Shown here: positions 16,584-24,790 of the stretch, piece by piece
How the letters are laid out: each line of letters opens with the position of its first letter
Position numbering within the stretch: position 1 is the first letter of the stretch
From: Acidimicrobiales bacterium
GTDB taxonomy: Bacteria; Actinomycetota; Acidimicrobiia; Acidimicrobiales; Aldehydirespiratoraceae
Length of the DNA stretch: 64,000 nucleotides
Direction: 5' to 3'
Assembly: GCA_033344915.1 (NCBI GenBank)
Contig: JAWPML010000001.1
Span: forward strand, 2,166,369 to 2,230,368
The notes under the pieces: model-generated
The model's database searches: none
Seen by the model: only the letters and a program-made list of their open reading frames with translations
Told to the model about the DNA's origin: nothing
Translations under genes and position numbers: made by a program

Positions 16584-17390
16584 ATGGGCGCCCTGGATCT
16601 CCTGCACGACTGGCCGGTGGAACACGCGGCGGGCGCGGTGATCGTCGACGGCATGGTGGAAGCCACGACGACGGACGTCGACCGTCCCTTCGCGCTGGCG
16701 TCGGTCACCAAGCTGATCACCGCGCTCGTCGCCCTGGTCGCCCACGAGGAGGGCACCCTCGAACTCGACGAGGAGATCACCGCGGCGGGTGCGACCGCCG
16801 CCGACCTCCTCGCCCATGCCGGCGGGGTCGCCCCGGATGACGACTCGCAGCTCGCGGCGCCGCATCGCCGCCGGATCTACTCGACCCACGCCTACGACAT
16901 GATCGCGGAGGCGATCGCGACGCGAGCAGCCATGCCCTACGCCGACTACGCCCGGGAGGCCGTGCTCGAGCCGTTGGCGATGACGGAGACGCGGCTGCTC
17001 GGCTCCGCCGGGGCCGGCGCGTGGTCGACCGTGCGCGACCTCACCCACCTCGTCCGGGCGTGGCGTGAGCCGATCGTCGTCGGCGCGCCGACGTTGGCCC
17101 GCGCGACCTCCCCCCATCTGCCGGATCTGGCCGGCGTCCTCCCCGGCTTCGGGCGCCACGACCCGAATCCGTGGGGTCTCGGCCCGGAGATCCGCGGCCA
17201 CAAGGACCCTCACTGGACGGGGTTCGGCAACGCCCCGTCGACCTTCGGCCACTTCGGCCAGACCGGCACCTTCCTGTGGGTCGATCCGGCGGCCGACATC
17301 GCCGTGGTGGTGTTGACGGACCGATCCTTCGGCGAGTGGGCGACCCAGGCATGGCCCGTCTTCGCCGATGCCATCCTGCCCGGCACCTGA
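16584..17390 (+). CDS. Serine hydrolase, beta-lactamase/penicillin-binding fold
   Basis: 268 residues. Ser and Lys of the SxxK motif are in ALASVTKLITAL, followed by a Tyr-containing STHAYDMIAEAIA segment (YxN-like second motif) and a C-terminal HFGQTGTFLWVD that takes the place of KTG. This is the serine beta-lactamase-like family of esterases and peptidases. No signal peptide, so it acts in the cytoplasm. The frame is open upstream to 16182, but that part runs through the cyclase gene, and the ATG at 16584 starts the fold. Substrate unknown. Confidence 0.83.
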   Translation: MGALDLLHDWPVEHAAGAVIVDGMVEATTTDVDRPFALASVTKLITALVALVAHEEGTLELDEEITAAGATAADLLAHAGGVAPDDDSQLAAPHRRRIYSTHAYDMIAEAIATRAAMPYADYAREAVLEPLAMTETRLLGSAGAGAWSTVRDLTHLVRAWREPIVVGAPTLARATSPHLPDLAGVLPGFGRHDPNPWGLGPEIRGHKDPHWTGFGNAPSTFGHFGQTGTFLWVDPAADIAVVVLTDRSFGEWATQAWPVFADAILPGT

Positions 17391-17397
17391 GCGATCC

Positions 17398-17459
17398 GGG
17401 CCGAACGGCCCAGCCCGAAGGGCCGGTCGCTGTGAGGGTGCTCAGTTCGGCCCTTCGGG
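17398..17459 (+). terminator. Tandem hairpins after the serine hydrolase gene
   Basis: GGGCCG-AA-CGGCCC at 17398-17411 begins 8 nt after the stop codon. It is followed by a perfect 12-bp inverted repeat, CCCGAAGGGCCG (17414-17425) with CGGCCCTTCGGG (17448-17459), spacer 22. The two structures can also pair with each other in part. Probably a terminator separating the hydrolase from the next plus-strand gene; no T-tract is visible. Confidence 0.55.
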
Positions 17460-17527
17460 TGCCGATGGGGTGGCATGAAGAGGGCCCCCTCGCAACATGG
17501 TCGCGGATTCGACCGAGGTCGACGCAC

Positions 17528-18523
17528 GTGAACGAACGCCGCAACCCCATGGCGATGGCACGCGCCCGCCACGCGCTCCTCCAGGCCGGACTCGATTCGT
17601 CGGTTCCGCTGGAGCCCGCCAGCAGCGTGACCAACGAGGTCTGGCTGACGCCGACCCATGTCGTGCGGGTCAACCGCCGGCCCAACCAGCGACTGCGCCG
17701 CGAGGCGACGCTGGGGCCGAGCCTTCCCGCCGAGATCGGCTACCCGATGGTCGTCGCGTACGGCGGCCGCATGGGTGCGGACTATCTCGTCCTCAAGCGG
17801 GTTCCCGGCAAGCCACTCGCCCACTGGTGGCCCACGATGTCGACGGCGAAACGTCGCTCCGCCGTCAGCCAGCTCGCGACGAAGATGCAGCGCCTGCACA
17901 ACACGCCGGGTCCGGCGGACCTTCCCCTGATCGACGCCCCGCAGATGCTGCGGGGCGAGACGCTCTCACCGGTGATGTCGCTGCTGGTCGCCCTCGACCA
18001 GGCTCGCTCGCTCGCCCACGTCGACCGCGGGCTCATCGACGACGTCGAACGCATGGTCTACGACCTCACCCCGGCGATCGAACCGTTCGACAGCAAGTTC
18101 CTCGTCCACGGCGACCTCACGTTCGAGAACATCCTGTGGGACGGCGACGAGATCACGGCGGTCCTCGACTTCGAATGGGCCCGCACCTCGCCGGCCGACG
18201 TCGACCTCGACGTGTTCCTGCGCATGTGCTGCCTTCCGCACCTGCACGTGGCCGACGAGTGGGTCGAGCGGACACGGGCGGACGACTACGCCGACATCCC
18301 CTGGTGGCTCGCCGAGGACTACCCGGAGCTGTTCGAGGTCCCCCGCCAGTTCGACCGGCTCCGGCTGTACGCGATCGCGTACGACATCCGGGATCTGACG
18401 ATGTTCCCGCCGCCGGCTCCCGCCCAGCAGCTGAACAAGCACCACGCGTTGAACCGGCTACGCCGAACCGTCGTCGGGAACAGCCACCTCGACCGGCTCG
18501 ACACCAGCGCCGGCGTCGTCTGA
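17528..18523 (+). CDS. APH-family phosphotransferase
   Basis: 331 residues from the GTG at 17528 (GAGG about 9 nt upstream; the ATG at 17549 has no SD). It carries the kinase signature FLVHGDLTFENILW (catalytic Asp in HGD, metal-binding Asn) and the DFG-equivalent AVLDFEWA. This is the aminoglycoside phosphotransferase / choline kinase superfamily, which phosphorylates hydroxyls on small molecules. Substrate unknown; the family has many non-resistance members in actinobacteria. Its last 66 nt overlap the convergent lgt gene. Confidence 0.82.
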   Translation: MNERRNPMAMARARHALLQAGLDSSVPLEPASSVTNEVWLTPTHVVRVNRRPNQRLRREATLGPSLPAEIGYPMVVAYGGRMGADYLVLKRVPGKPLAHWWPTMSTAKRRSAVSQLATKMQRLHNTPGPADLPLIDAPQMLRGETLSPVMSLLVALDQARSLAHVDRGLIDDVERMVYDLTPAIEPFDSKFLVHGDLTFENILWDGDEITAVLDFEWARTSPADVDLDVFLRMCCLPHLHVADEWVERTRADDYADIPWWLAEDYPELFEVPRQFDRLRLYAIAYDIRDLTMFPPPAPAQQLNKHHALNRLRRTVVGNSHLDRLDTSAGVV

Positions 18524-19315
18524 GTCGTCGTCCGTCGTCGGACGACCCCGCAGCACCAACCACGCGCCCGCGGCCACGATGCCGATCACGCTCATCCAGA
18601 TGTTGATGCGCACGCCACCGATCTCGGTGGCGTGGTCGACCCGGACCGTCTCGAGCCACAGCCGGGCGACGAGATAGCCGACCACATAGACGGCGAGCAG
18701 TCCGCCCGAGCGGACCCGCTTCGTCTTGCCGAGCCAGATCAGGAACACCACGAGTCCCAGGTTCCAGACCGCCTCGTAGAGGAACGTGGGGTGGAACGTC
18801 TCCTCGGTGAGATGCTCGGCTGGCCGGTGCTCGGGCGCGATCTCCACGGCCCAGGGCAGATCCGTGGGACCACCGAAGAGCTCCTGGTTGAACCAGTTGC
18901 CGAGACGGCCGATCGCCTGCGCCAACGGCAGGGCCGGGACGGTCGCGTCCAGCAGCGTCGGACGGTCCCATCCTTCGCGGTGGATCAGCCACAGACCGAC
19001 GAGGATGCCGGCCGCCATGCCGCCGGGGATACCGAGACCGCCTTCCCAGATCTTGAACGGTTCCGCCCATCCGTCCTTGAAGCGCCAGTCGGTGAGCACG
19101 TGGTAGATCCGCGAGCCGACGAGGCCGGCGGGCACGGCCCACATGGCGAGCTTCGAGATGTCCTCCGGGTCCCCGCCGGCGGCGGACCACCGCTTCTGGG
19201 CGAGCCAGACGGCGGCGATGACGCCGAAGGCGATCGCGAGGCCGTAGGCCCGCAGGGTGAACGGGCCGAGTTCGATCGCCTCACTCGACGGGCTGGGGAA
19301 GGACGCGAGAAGCAT
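18458..19315 (-). CDS. lgt: Prolipoprotein diacylglyceryl transferase Lgt
   Basis: 285 residues, multi-pass membrane protein with the Lgt signature GRLGNWFNQELFG and the conserved GGLGIPGGM and HPTFLYEAVWNL segments. It moves the diacylglyceryl group from phosphatidylglycerol to the lipobox Cys of prelipoproteins, and would process the lipoproteins encoded elsewhere in this window. The C-terminal 25 residues are acidic and Asp-rich, beyond the conserved core. It overlaps the convergent APH gene by 66 nt. Confidence 0.95.
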   Translation of the reverse strand: MLLASFPSPSSEAIELGPFTLRAYGLAIAFGVIAAVWLAQKRWSAAGGDPEDISKLAMWAVPAGLVGSRIYHVLTDWRFKDGWAEPFKIWEGGLGIPGGMAAGILVGLWLIHREGWDRPTLLDATVPALPLAQAIGRLGNWFNQELFGGPTDLPWAVEIAPEHRPAEHLTEETFHPTFLYEAVWNLGLVVFLIWLGKTKRVRSGGLLAVYVVGYLVARLWLETVRVDHATEIGGVRINIWMSVIGIVAAGAWLVLRGRPTTDDDSDDAGAGVEPVEVAVPDDGSA

Positions 19316-19362
19316 GGGGACGAAACCCTATTCGCCCCGTCCGGCTTCCGGGATGTCGCCGC

Positions 19363-21138
19363 TCACGGCGCGAGCACCGTCGTCCGGCCGTCCGCGAGGA
19401 CGGCACCGAGACCCTCGACCGCCGGTCGGCGACCGACGACCGCGGCGAGTCGATTCATCGCGAAGAAGCGCGCCAGCGTCGCTCGGCGCTCCGCCTCCTG
19501 CCCGTCGTCGGCGTCGGCCGCCGACAGGGCAGTGTCGATCAGGATCGAGCCACCGGTCGCGACGGCCAGCATCTCGAGATAGGCCGTCGCCCCGGGGAGA
19601 CGGTCCACCGGACTCGCGGCGAGCATCCACGCCGTCGCCTCCTCGACCGCGTCGAGAGCCGACGTGAGATGACCGGCCACACCGCCCAACGTGGGCGATG
19701 CCGCGGCCGCCGTCGCGACCGAGCGCATCTCCGCGAGATGGGCGCGCACGGCGGCGCCGTCGTCGAGCGGCACCTTGCGACTCACGAGATCGATGGCCTG
19801 GATGCCGTTGGTGCCCTCGTAGATCGGGGTGATGCGGGCCTCGCGGAAGTGCTGGGCCGCACCGGTCTCCTCGACGTATCCCATGCCGCCGTGGATCTGG
19901 ATGCCGGTGCTCGTCAACTCGCACGCGAGGTCGGTGCACCACGCCTTCGCGAGGGGCGTGAACAGCGCGGCACGGTGGTCACCGGCTCGGCGCTGGTCCG
20001 CCGTCTCGGCGTGGTCCGTCCGATCACTGGCTGCCGCCGTCCGGTAGCAGAGGCCTCGCATCGCGGCGATGCAGGACGCCATGTCGAGCAGCATCCGCTG
20101 CACATCGGGATGCTCGACGATGGGGCTGGGCGAGCCCGGCTCGGCGCCCGGCGCCTGACCCTGCCGACGCTCGTGGGCGAACGCGAGGGCCTGCTGATAC
20201 GCCCGCTCGGCGATGGCAACGCCCTCGAGGCCGACCGCCAGTCGGGCGCTGTTCATCATGGCGAACATGGCGCGCATGCCACCGTGCTCCTCGCCCACGA
20301 GCCATCCCGTGGCGCCGCCCTCGTCGCCGAACGCCATCACCGCGGTGGGACTGCCGTGGAGTCCGAGCTTGTGCTCGAGCGACACGCAGCGAACGTCGTT
20401 GTGCTCGCCGAGCGTGCCGTCGTCGCCGACGAGGTACTTGGGCACGAGGAAGAGGCTGATGCCCTTCGTGCCGGGCGGTGAATCCGGAGTGCGGGCCAGC
20501 ACCATGTGGACGATGTTGTCCGCCATGTCGTGCTCGCCCCACGAGATGAAGATCTTCTGGCCGGTGATACGCCACGACCCGTCGTCGTTCGGGAGGGCCC
20601 GGGTGGTCAGGGCACCGACGTCGGAGCCGGCCTCCGGCTCGGTCATGTTCATCGTGCCGCTCCACTCCGCCGAGATGAGTCGCGGGAGATACACCTCGCG
20701 CTGTTCCTCGGTGCCGAACTCCGACAAGGCGTCGATGGAGCCTCCGGTGAGCGTCGGGCACAGCGAGAACGACAGGCAGGCGCTGGCCATCAGGTCGTGC
20801 ACCGCCAGATTGACGACCGACGGGAACCCACCGCCTCCGTAGGCGACGGGACCACCGATGGACATCCAGCCCGCGTCGACCATGCGGCGGTAGGCGTCCG
20901 CGAACCCCGGCGCGGTGCTCACCCCGCCGTCGTCACGGCGCACGGTGCCGACGACGTCACTGTCCCGGTTGAGCGGCGCGAGCACCTCCTCGAAGAAGCG
21001 GCCCGCTTCGGCGACGAGGCCCTCGACGGTGGCCTCGTCGACCCCCGCGAACGCGGGCAGAGCGAGCACTCCGTCGAGGTCGGCGGCGTGACGCAGGAGC
21101 GAGAAGATCTCCGTCGACGGAGCGCGGAAGTCGGTCAC
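19363..21138 (-). CDS. Acyl-CoA dehydrogenase, FadE type
   Basis: 591 residues with the acyl-CoA dehydrogenase domains in order. The FAD/substrate segment is MTEPEAGSDVGALTT and the catalytic Glu is in ITPIYEGTNGIQAIDL. A C-terminal extension (LGGVAGHLTSALDAVEEATAWM onward) matches the acetyl-CoA dehydrogenase-like domain of long FadE proteins. It oxidises acyl-CoA to trans-2-enoyl-CoA in beta-oxidation or sterol degradation. The start is GTG at 21138, 9 nt after the YihY gene ends. No other fatty acid gene is adjacent. Confidence 0.9.
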   Translation of the reverse strand: MTDFRAPSTEIFSLLRHAADLDGVLALPAFAGVDEATVEGLVAEAGRFFEEVLAPLNRDSDVVGTVRRDDGGVSTAPGFADAYRRMVDAGWMSIGGPVAYGGGGFPSVVNLAVHDLMASACLSFSLCPTLTGGSIDALSEFGTEEQREVYLPRLISAEWSGTMNMTEPEAGSDVGALTTRALPNDDGSWRITGQKIFISWGEHDMADNIVHMVLARTPDSPPGTKGISLFLVPKYLVGDDGTLGEHNDVRCVSLEHKLGLHGSPTAVMAFGDEGGATGWLVGEEHGGMRAMFAMMNSARLAVGLEGVAIAERAYQQALAFAHERRQGQAPGAEPGSPSPIVEHPDVQRMLLDMASCIAAMRGLCYRTAAASDRTDHAETADQRRAGDHRAALFTPLAKAWCTDLACELTSTGIQIHGGMGYVEETGAAQHFREARITPIYEGTNGIQAIDLVSRKVPLDDGAAVRAHLAEMRSVATAAAASPTLGGVAGHLTSALDAVEEATAWMLAASPVDRLPGATAYLEMLAVATGGSILIDTALSAADADDGQEAERRATLARFFAMNRLAAVVGRRPAVEGLGAVLADGRTTVLAP

Positions 21139-21147
21139 GGCTGCACC

Positions 21148-22065
21148 CTACCGACGAAGGCGACGACTGCTCTCCGGCCTCGCCGCCCGGTTGATGTCCA
21201 ACCCCTTCTCGACCGCGAGGAGCGAGTTGATCTCCGCCCCCAGGAGCAATCCCATCGCCATCAGGTAGAGCCAGAAGAGGAGGCTGATGGCGCCCCCCAG
21301 CAGGCCGAAGACGGCGTTCGCCCCCGAGCTGGCGAACGACAGGTACGAGCTGAAGCCGAGCGACACGGCCGACCACCACAGCGACGCGATGACCGCGCCC
21401 GGGAGCTCGGAACGCCACGGCGTCGAGTGGTTCGGGGCGACGTGGTACACGGTTGCCGCCCAGCCGACGAACACGAGGAAGACCACCGGCCATCGCAGCC
21501 ATGTCCAGAGCGTGGCCAACCACGACCCGACGCCGAGTTCGTCCGCGATGTCCGATCCGCCGCCGAAGAGCGGGCCGACGACGATGAGCACGAGCACGAC
21601 CGCCGCCACGGCGACCGTCAGCAGGGTCAGGCCGAGACCGACGAGCCGGGTCGAGAGCCAACCCCGGAGATGATCGTGGTCGTAGGCGACATCGAGGGCC
21701 CGCACGACCGCGGTGAACCCCCGCGACGCCGCGTAGATCGCGATCACCGCGCCGATCGTGAGCGCGCCACCGTTCCCGCCCCTGAACAGGTCCTCCACCG
21801 TCGCTTCGAGGCTGTTGTCACCGCCGAACACGTTGACCATCTGGTCCACGAGCCAGTTCTCCACGTCGGCCGCCGTGTTGTCGCCGACGAGCGCATCGGC
21901 GGACCCGAGCGCGGCGGCGAGGGCGACCACGGCCGGGAAGAACCCGAGGAGCGCGAAGAAGGCGATCTCGGCCGCGAGCCCGCCGACGCGGTCCTTGGAC
22001 CACTCGCCCGCGACGAGCCGGGCAAAGGCGTAGCCTCGCCGACCCAGCTCCATCAGTCGATCCAT
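21148..22065 (-). CDS. YihY/BrkB-family membrane protein
   Basis: 305 residues with about six membrane helices and the family motifs AAEIAFFALLGFFPAVVALAAA and a conserved GLLLGAEINS near the C-terminus. The family (formerly mis-annotated ribonuclease BN) is of uncertain function, possibly transport or envelope maintenance. The ATG at 22065 is preferred; the frame upstream runs into the 51-nt palindrome at 22102-22152. The acyl-CoA dehydrogenase follows at 9 nt. Confidence 0.88.
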   Translation of the reverse strand: MDRLMELGRRGYAFARLVAGEWSKDRVGGLAAEIAFFALLGFFPAVVALAAALGSADALVGDNTAADVENWLVDQMVNVFGGDNSLEATVEDLFRGGNGGALTIGAVIAIYAASRGFTAVVRALDVAYDHDHLRGWLSTRLVGLGLTLLTVAVAAVVLVLIVVGPLFGGGSDIADELGVGSWLATLWTWLRWPVVFLVFVGWAATVYHVAPNHSTPWRSELPGAVIASLWWSAVSLGFSSYLSFASSGANAVFGLLGGAISLLFWLYLMAMGLLLGAEINSLLAVEKGLDINRAARPESSRRLRR

Positions 22066-22101
22066 CGCTCCGAGGCTACGACCTCCCTCCCACCCGATCG
22101 C

Positions 22102-22152
22102 ATCTCTGGTCATGAAAGGGTCGCAATTTGCGACCCTTTCATGACCAGAGAT
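22102..22152. repeat. 51-nt perfect palindrome
   Basis: Two perfect 25-bp arms (22102-22126 and 22128-22152) around a single T. The arms begin ATCTCTGGTCATGAAAGGGT. It lies 28 nt beyond the L,D-transpeptidase stop and 37 nt before the YihY start, so it could terminate the first or act on the second. There is no T-tract, and the length and perfection exceed an ordinary terminator. A REP/MITE-type element is the alternative. Confidence 0.75.
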
Positions 22153-22180
22153 CCCGTGGGGCTCGTCGGCGGCTCTGCCG

Positions 22181-23008
22181 TCAGGCGACGATGTCGACGG
22201 GGGTCCCGATCGGGACGGTGTCGGCGAGCACCCGGACGACATCGTTCGGGATCCGGATGCAGCCGTTCGAGTGGGCGCCGCCCATCAGATCCGGCCGGTT
22301 CGTCCCGTGGATCGCGATCACGGGGACACCGCCGCCGAACGTGTCCATCGCCTCGGAGAAGCCGCTGAGGCTGAGGATGTAGGGCCCGTAGGCGCTGGTG
22401 TCCCACTTCTCGATGAGGTCGTTGACGAAGAAACTCCCCAGCGGCGTCGGGGTGGCCTCCTTGCCGATCACGGCCGTGGTCTCGACCACCAGATCGGCGC
22501 CGTCCCACACCGTCACCGCCCGCGCCGTGAGGTTTACCTCCGCCCGGAACCGATGCGACGTGATCTCGGCGTCCGCGGCGCGGATCCAGGCTTCCGTGCC
22601 GTTCGGGCGGACCGGGATCTGCACCTTGAGCCACTCGCCGTCATCGGTGCGATCCGTGATCATCAGCGCGAGCTGGTTGCCGAAGTAGGTCGGATTGCCG
22701 ACGGCGAACTCGAACACGGCGGGCTCACCGTCGGGCGTCTCGTAGGCGTCGAGGATCGTCACCTCCTCGCGGATGTTCGCGACGAAGGTCTCGTACGGGT
22801 CCGCCGGCACGGTGGACGTCGTGACCGGCGCGGCCGTCGTCGTGGGCGGCACCGTGGACGTCGTCGTCGTGGTCGTCGTCGTCGAGGTGGACGTCGTCGT
22901 CGTCGACGCCGCCCGCGACTCCTCCGCGGTGCCGGATCCGCACCCGCCCGCGACGATGCCGACGGCCAGCAGAACAGCGAGCGCACGGCGGGGGAACATG
23001 GCAGTCAT
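22181..23008 (-). CDS. L,D-transpeptidase (YkuD), lipoprotein with Thr-rich linker
   Basis: 275 residues. A lipoprotein signal ends in VAGGC (C23). A Thr/Ser-rich linker follows at about 35-66, mostly Thr, then an SH3-like part and the YkuD catalytic domain with H234 in HGTNRP and the nucleophile C250 in SNGCIRIPN. It forms 3-3 cross-links in peptidoglycan, or links proteins to it, on the outer face of the membrane. Two ATGs (23008, 22999) precede the signal peptide; neither has a clear SD. Confidence 0.92.
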   Translation of the reverse strand: MTAMFPRRALAVLLAVGIVAGGCGSGTAEESRAASTTTTSTSTTTTTTTTSTVPPTTTAAPVTTSTVPADPYETFVANIREEVTILDAYETPDGEPAVFEFAVGNPTYFGNQLALMITDRTDDGEWLKVQIPVRPNGTEAWIRAADAEITSHRFRAEVNLTARAVTVWDGADLVVETTAVIGKEATPTPLGSFFVNDLIEKWDTSAYGPYILSLSGFSEAMDTFGGGVPVIAIHGTNRPDLMGGAHSNGCIRIPNDVVRVLADTVPIGTPVDIVA

Positions 23009-23070
23009 CGTAGAGAGATCATCGGCATCGAGCGTCTCCTGATGAACCCGCCACGGCTACCGTCGCTTCC

Positions 23071-23868
23071 GTGGAACTGGTCGAGGTCGCCGACGGCATC
23101 CTGCTCGCGCAACGCGACCCCGGCGGCTTCGGCTCGGCCAACTCCGTCGCGATCTACGACGAGGACGGCATCACGGTCGTGGATGCCTGCACGGTTCCCG
23201 CCCACGCCGCGGAGCTCGCGGACCTGCTCGCCGACACCGGCGTGCCCATCCGCCACCTCGTCTACACGTCGCCCCACATCGACCATGTCGGCGGGTCGAG
23301 CGTCTACCCGCTGGCCGCCGTCTACGGCCGCCGCGAGACCAGCGCGCTCCTCGAGCAGCCACCGAACGTCGCCGCCTACCAACACCTCGAGCCTTCGCTC
23401 GCCGCCGACTTCGCCGACCTGACGACCCGGCCCGTCTCCCACATGGTCCAGGAAGCGGCCTGGCTCACATCCCGCGTCGTCGTCGCGCCCACCCACGGGC
23501 AGACGCAGGAGAACCTGGTCGTGCAGGTCCCCGACGCGAACGTGGTCATCGCCGGCGCGATGGCGTCGTTCGGCGTGATCCCGGCCGCCTGGGCCGGCGA
23601 TCCCGCGGCGTGGGCCGAGCAGCTCGACGTCCTCCTCGGCTGGGGGACGACCGTCGTGCCGGGCTACGGCGCGGTTGGTGGCGAGCCCGAGGTGCGGGCC
23701 CTCCAGCGGTACCTCCGCGCCGTCACCGAGGGCATCACCGAGGACGAGGCGTGGAGCGACTGGAGCAACCAGCGCTTCCACCCGGCGAACGTCGAACGGG
23801 CGGCCGCACTCGCGGCCGGCGACCCCTCGCCCCCGCCCACCATCCTGCGTCTCATGGGGATCGATTGA
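23071..23868 (+). CDS. Metallo-beta-lactamase-fold hydrolase with altered metal motif
   Basis: 265 residues starting at GTG. The MBL motif reads S67-P-H69-I-D71-H72-VGG, where the first His of HxHxDH is replaced by Ser. Later metal-ligand regions read APTHGQTQENLVV and VPGYGAVGG. The fold resembles the quinoprotein-relay or glyoxalase II-like branch. Loss of one ligand may mean a mononuclear site. It precedes gpgS by 25 nt and may belong to its transcript. Substrate unknown. Confidence 0.8.
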   Translation: MELVEVADGILLAQRDPGGFGSANSVAIYDEDGITVVDACTVPAHAAELADLLADTGVPIRHLVYTSPHIDHVGGSSVYPLAAVYGRRETSALLEQPPNVAAYQHLEPSLAADFADLTTRPVSHMVQEAAWLTSRVVVAPTHGQTQENLVVQVPDANVVIAGAMASFGVIPAAWAGDPAAWAEQLDVLLGWGTTVVPGYGAVGGEPEVRALQRYLRAVTEGITEDEAWSDWSNQRFHPANVERAAALAAGDPSPPPTILRLMGID

Positions 23869-23893
23869 CGCCACGGTTTACGCTGGGCGACCC

Positions 23894-24790
23894 ATGACCG
23901 AGGTCCGCAGCCACTCCGCCCGCGACTTCCCGCTGCCGATGCTCCGGGACGCGAAGGGTGAGCACACCATCTCGGTCTGCATCCCGGCCCGGAACGAGGA
24001 GGCGACGGTCGGCACCATCGTCGGCGCCATCCACGAGCACCTCGCGTCCAACGGCCATTCCCTCGTCGACGAGATCATCGTGATCGACGATCGCAGCGAG
24101 GACGGCACCGCCGACGTCGCCCGGGCGGCGGGTGCCACCGTCGTGCAGGTCGCGGACGTGCTGCCCGACATCGCCCCGGGCGCCGGCAAGGGCAACGTGC
24201 TGTGGAAGAGCATCGCCGCCTGCCGTGGCGACCTGATCGTGTGGATCGACGCCGACCTGACCTCGTTCACGCCCGCCTGCGTCACCGGCCTGGTCGGCCC
24301 CCTGCTCACCGATCCCGAGATCGCGATGGTCAAGGGCTACTACGAACGCCCCGAGATCGGCGGCACCGGCGGCGGCCGCACCACCGAGCTGATGGCCCGG
24401 CCGCTGCTCGCCACCCTCTTCCCCCACCTCACCTCGGTTCGTCAGCCGCTGGGCGGCGAGTACGCGGCCCGGCGCGACATCCTCGAGCAGGTTCCGTTCA
24501 GCATGGGCTACGGCGTCGAGACCGGGTTGCTGATCGACATCGCCGCGCTGGTCGGCACGGAGCGACTCGCCCAGGTCGACCTGGGCGTGCGGGTCCACCG
24601 CAATCGTCCGCTCCACGAGCTCTCCGTGCAGGCGATGGAGATCCTCCACGTGGCCCTGCGCCGAGCCGAGGTCGAGTGGCAGGACGAGTGGAGCCACGTC
24701 CTGCTGCGCCCGGATCTCGAGCCCGTGGAAGCCCTCGTCGACGAGCGCCCCCCGCTCGCCACCGTCGCCGACTATCTCCGGCTGCGATGA
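23894..24790 (+). CDS. gpgS: Glucosyl-3-phosphoglycerate synthase
   Basis: 298 residues, GT2-fold glycosyltransferase with ISVCIPARNEEATVG, the DAD motif at 119-121 and the conserved GLLIDIAALVG region. GpgS transfers glucose from UDP- or ADP-glucose to 3-phosphoglycerate, the first step to glucosylglycerate and, in mycobacteria, to methylglucose lipopolysaccharide. No phosphatase (gpgP) or later gene of that pathway is next to it. Its stop overlaps the E1-alpha start as ATGA, an unexpected pairing. Confidence 0.85.
   Translation: MTEVRSHSARDFPLPMLRDAKGEHTISVCIPARNEEATVGTIVGAIHEHLASNGHSLVDEIIVIDDRSEDGTADVARAAGATVVQVADVLPDIAPGAGKGNVLWKSIAACRGDLIVWIDADLTSFTPACVTGLVGPLLTDPEIAMVKGYYERPEIGGTGGGRTTELMARPLLATLFPHLTSVRQPLGGEYAARRDILEQVPFSMGYGVETGLLIDIAALVGTERLAQVDLGVRVHRNRPLHELSVQAMEILHVALRRAEVEWQDEWSHVLLRPDLEPVEALVDERPPLATVADYLRLR

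Noticed and set aside
22102-22152. Palindrome as a plain intrinsic terminator
   Set aside because: No T-tract follows on either strand and the perfect 25-bp arms are longer than terminators usually are; left as an open repeat.
20506-22368. A 620-residue plus-strand frame over the acyl-CoA dehydrogenase and YihY genes
   Set aside because: It has no motif and runs through two recognised genes, so it is a shadow.
22826-22935. Repetitive Thr codons and Pro runs considered as a CRISPR array or satellite
   Set aside because: They are coding low-complexity linkers without equal spacers or repeats; no CRISPR array or cas gene is present in the window.
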